Shown here: positions 6,134 to 6,522 of the stretch, in pieces | Layout: every line of letters starts with the position of its first letter | Numbering within the stretch: position 1 is the first letter of the stretch | From: Promethearchaeota archaeon | GTDB lineage: Archaea; Asgardarchaeota; Lokiarchaeia; Sigyniarchaeales; SOKP01 | NCBI GenBank assembly: GCA_019057355.1 | Contig: DXJM01000124.1 | Span: forward strand, 1-6,522 | DNA: 6,522 nt | Direction of reading: 5' to 3' | Position numbers and translations under genes: made by a program | The notes under the pieces: model-generated | Seen by the model: the letters and a program-made list of their open reading frames with translations, nothing else | Database searches by the model: none | What the model was told of the DNA's origin: nothing

Positions 6134-6502
6134 ATATTTTCAAATAAAATAACAGATCATTTTAGAAATCCTCGAAACATGCGTGAAATGGAGGATCCTG
6201 ATGCGATAGGTGAAGCTCACGATCCTATCTTAAATGATCTCATTTATGTCTATGTTAAAATAAAAAATAATAAGATCTTAGACATTTCCTTCCAGACCTA
6301 TGGCTGTGCTTTGGCACTAGCATCATCAAGCATGTTAACTGAGTTAATTAAAGGAACTACTATACAAAAAGCAATGAAAACGGCACCAGAAGATATTGCA
6401 GACGCGTTAGGCGACTTTGCTAAACAAAATATGCATAGCTGTAATTTAGCGATAAATGGTTTGCGTGCTGCATTAAAAAATTATATGGAAAAAAAAGAAT
6501 AA
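6134..6502 (+). CDS. NifU/IscU-type Fe-S cluster scaffold-like protein
   Basis: The product matches the IscU/NifU N-terminal scaffold family, on which Fe-S clusters are built in the cytosol. In the same open frame before the first ATG (6179) the codons read FSNKITDHFRNPRN, the universal family opening, so the coding region must begin near 6134. The only codon there is ATA, and no ATG, GTG or TTG lies between the upstream stop (6101) and 6179. From 6134 the protein has 122 residues, normal for the family. From 6179 it has 107 and would lose its first helix. Later marks are EDPDAIGE (20-27), YGCALALASSSMLTE (56-70) and EDIADALG (86-93). Of the three scaffold cysteines, the first is replaced by Leu33 (PILND for PVCGD, Asp35 kept), the second is kept (C58), and the third is displaced by one (HSC, C103, for HCS). 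Cluster binding may therefore be altered. The start remains uncertain, the family is clear. Confidence 0.82.
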   Translation: MFSNKITDHFRNPRNMREMEDPDAIGEAHDPILNDLIYVYVKIKNNKILDISFQTYGCALALASSSMLTELIKGTTIQKAMKTAPEDIADALGDFAKQNMHSCNLAINGLRAALKNYMEKKE

Positions 6503-6522
6503 CAATAATCCATATATAAAAA

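Noticed and set aside
1..6522. CRISPR array, insertion sequence, tRNA or rRNA
   Set aside because: No regularly spaced repeats, transposase, terminal inverted repeats or RNA gene signatures were seen.

Overview
The window looks like a piece of an AT-rich archaeal genome. Four things point that way: a PAC2-family proteasome-chaperone homologue, an AfpA-type archaeoflavoprotein, a relative of the archaeal KH/beta-CASP nuclease aCPSF1 (FttA), and genes preceded by TATA-like boxes with little or no Shine-Dalgarno signal. The low GC and this gene mix would suit an anaerobic Asgard (Lokiarchaeota-like) lineage, but nothing here proves the phylum.

Layout, left to right. A PAC2 protein (39-830, +) is followed by a T-rich terminator and an own-promoter polyferredoxin (941-1384, +). 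The polyferredoxin overlaps by 17 bp, tail to tail, a polytopic membrane protein of the HGSNAT/DUF418-like acyltransferase group (1368-2585, -). Upstream of that on the same strand is an AfpA-like flavoprotein (2630-3178, -). A 226-bp divergent intergenic region with promoters on both strands and a tandem 13-bp repeat separates these from the right half. The right half holds two overlapping frames (3405-3956 and 3947-5986, +) and, after a T9 terminator and tandem TATA-like repeats, a NifU/IscU-type scaffold protein (about 6134-6502, +).

The most notable region is 3405-5986. The second frame is a divergent aCPSF1-like metallo-beta-lactamase/beta-CASP nuclease with all catalytic motifs present. 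The first frame carries a module of about 109 residues that is duplicated. The second copy starts in the C-terminal third of the first frame and continues, without a gap, in the second frame after a -1 shift at a run of nine A residues (3930-3938). The two frames are therefore almost certainly halves of one gene, with a predicted product of about 860 residues. The break is either an indel or a slippage site.

Three genes share a redox/iron-sulfur theme: the four-cluster ferredoxin, the flavoprotein (whose family takes electrons from ferredoxin) and the Fe-S scaffold. They are not in one operon. The scaffold gene shows clear family homology 15 codons upstream of its first ATG with no ATG, GTG or TTG to start from, and it lacks one of the three scaffold cysteines. 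No rRNA, tRNA, CRISPR array or insertion sequence was seen.
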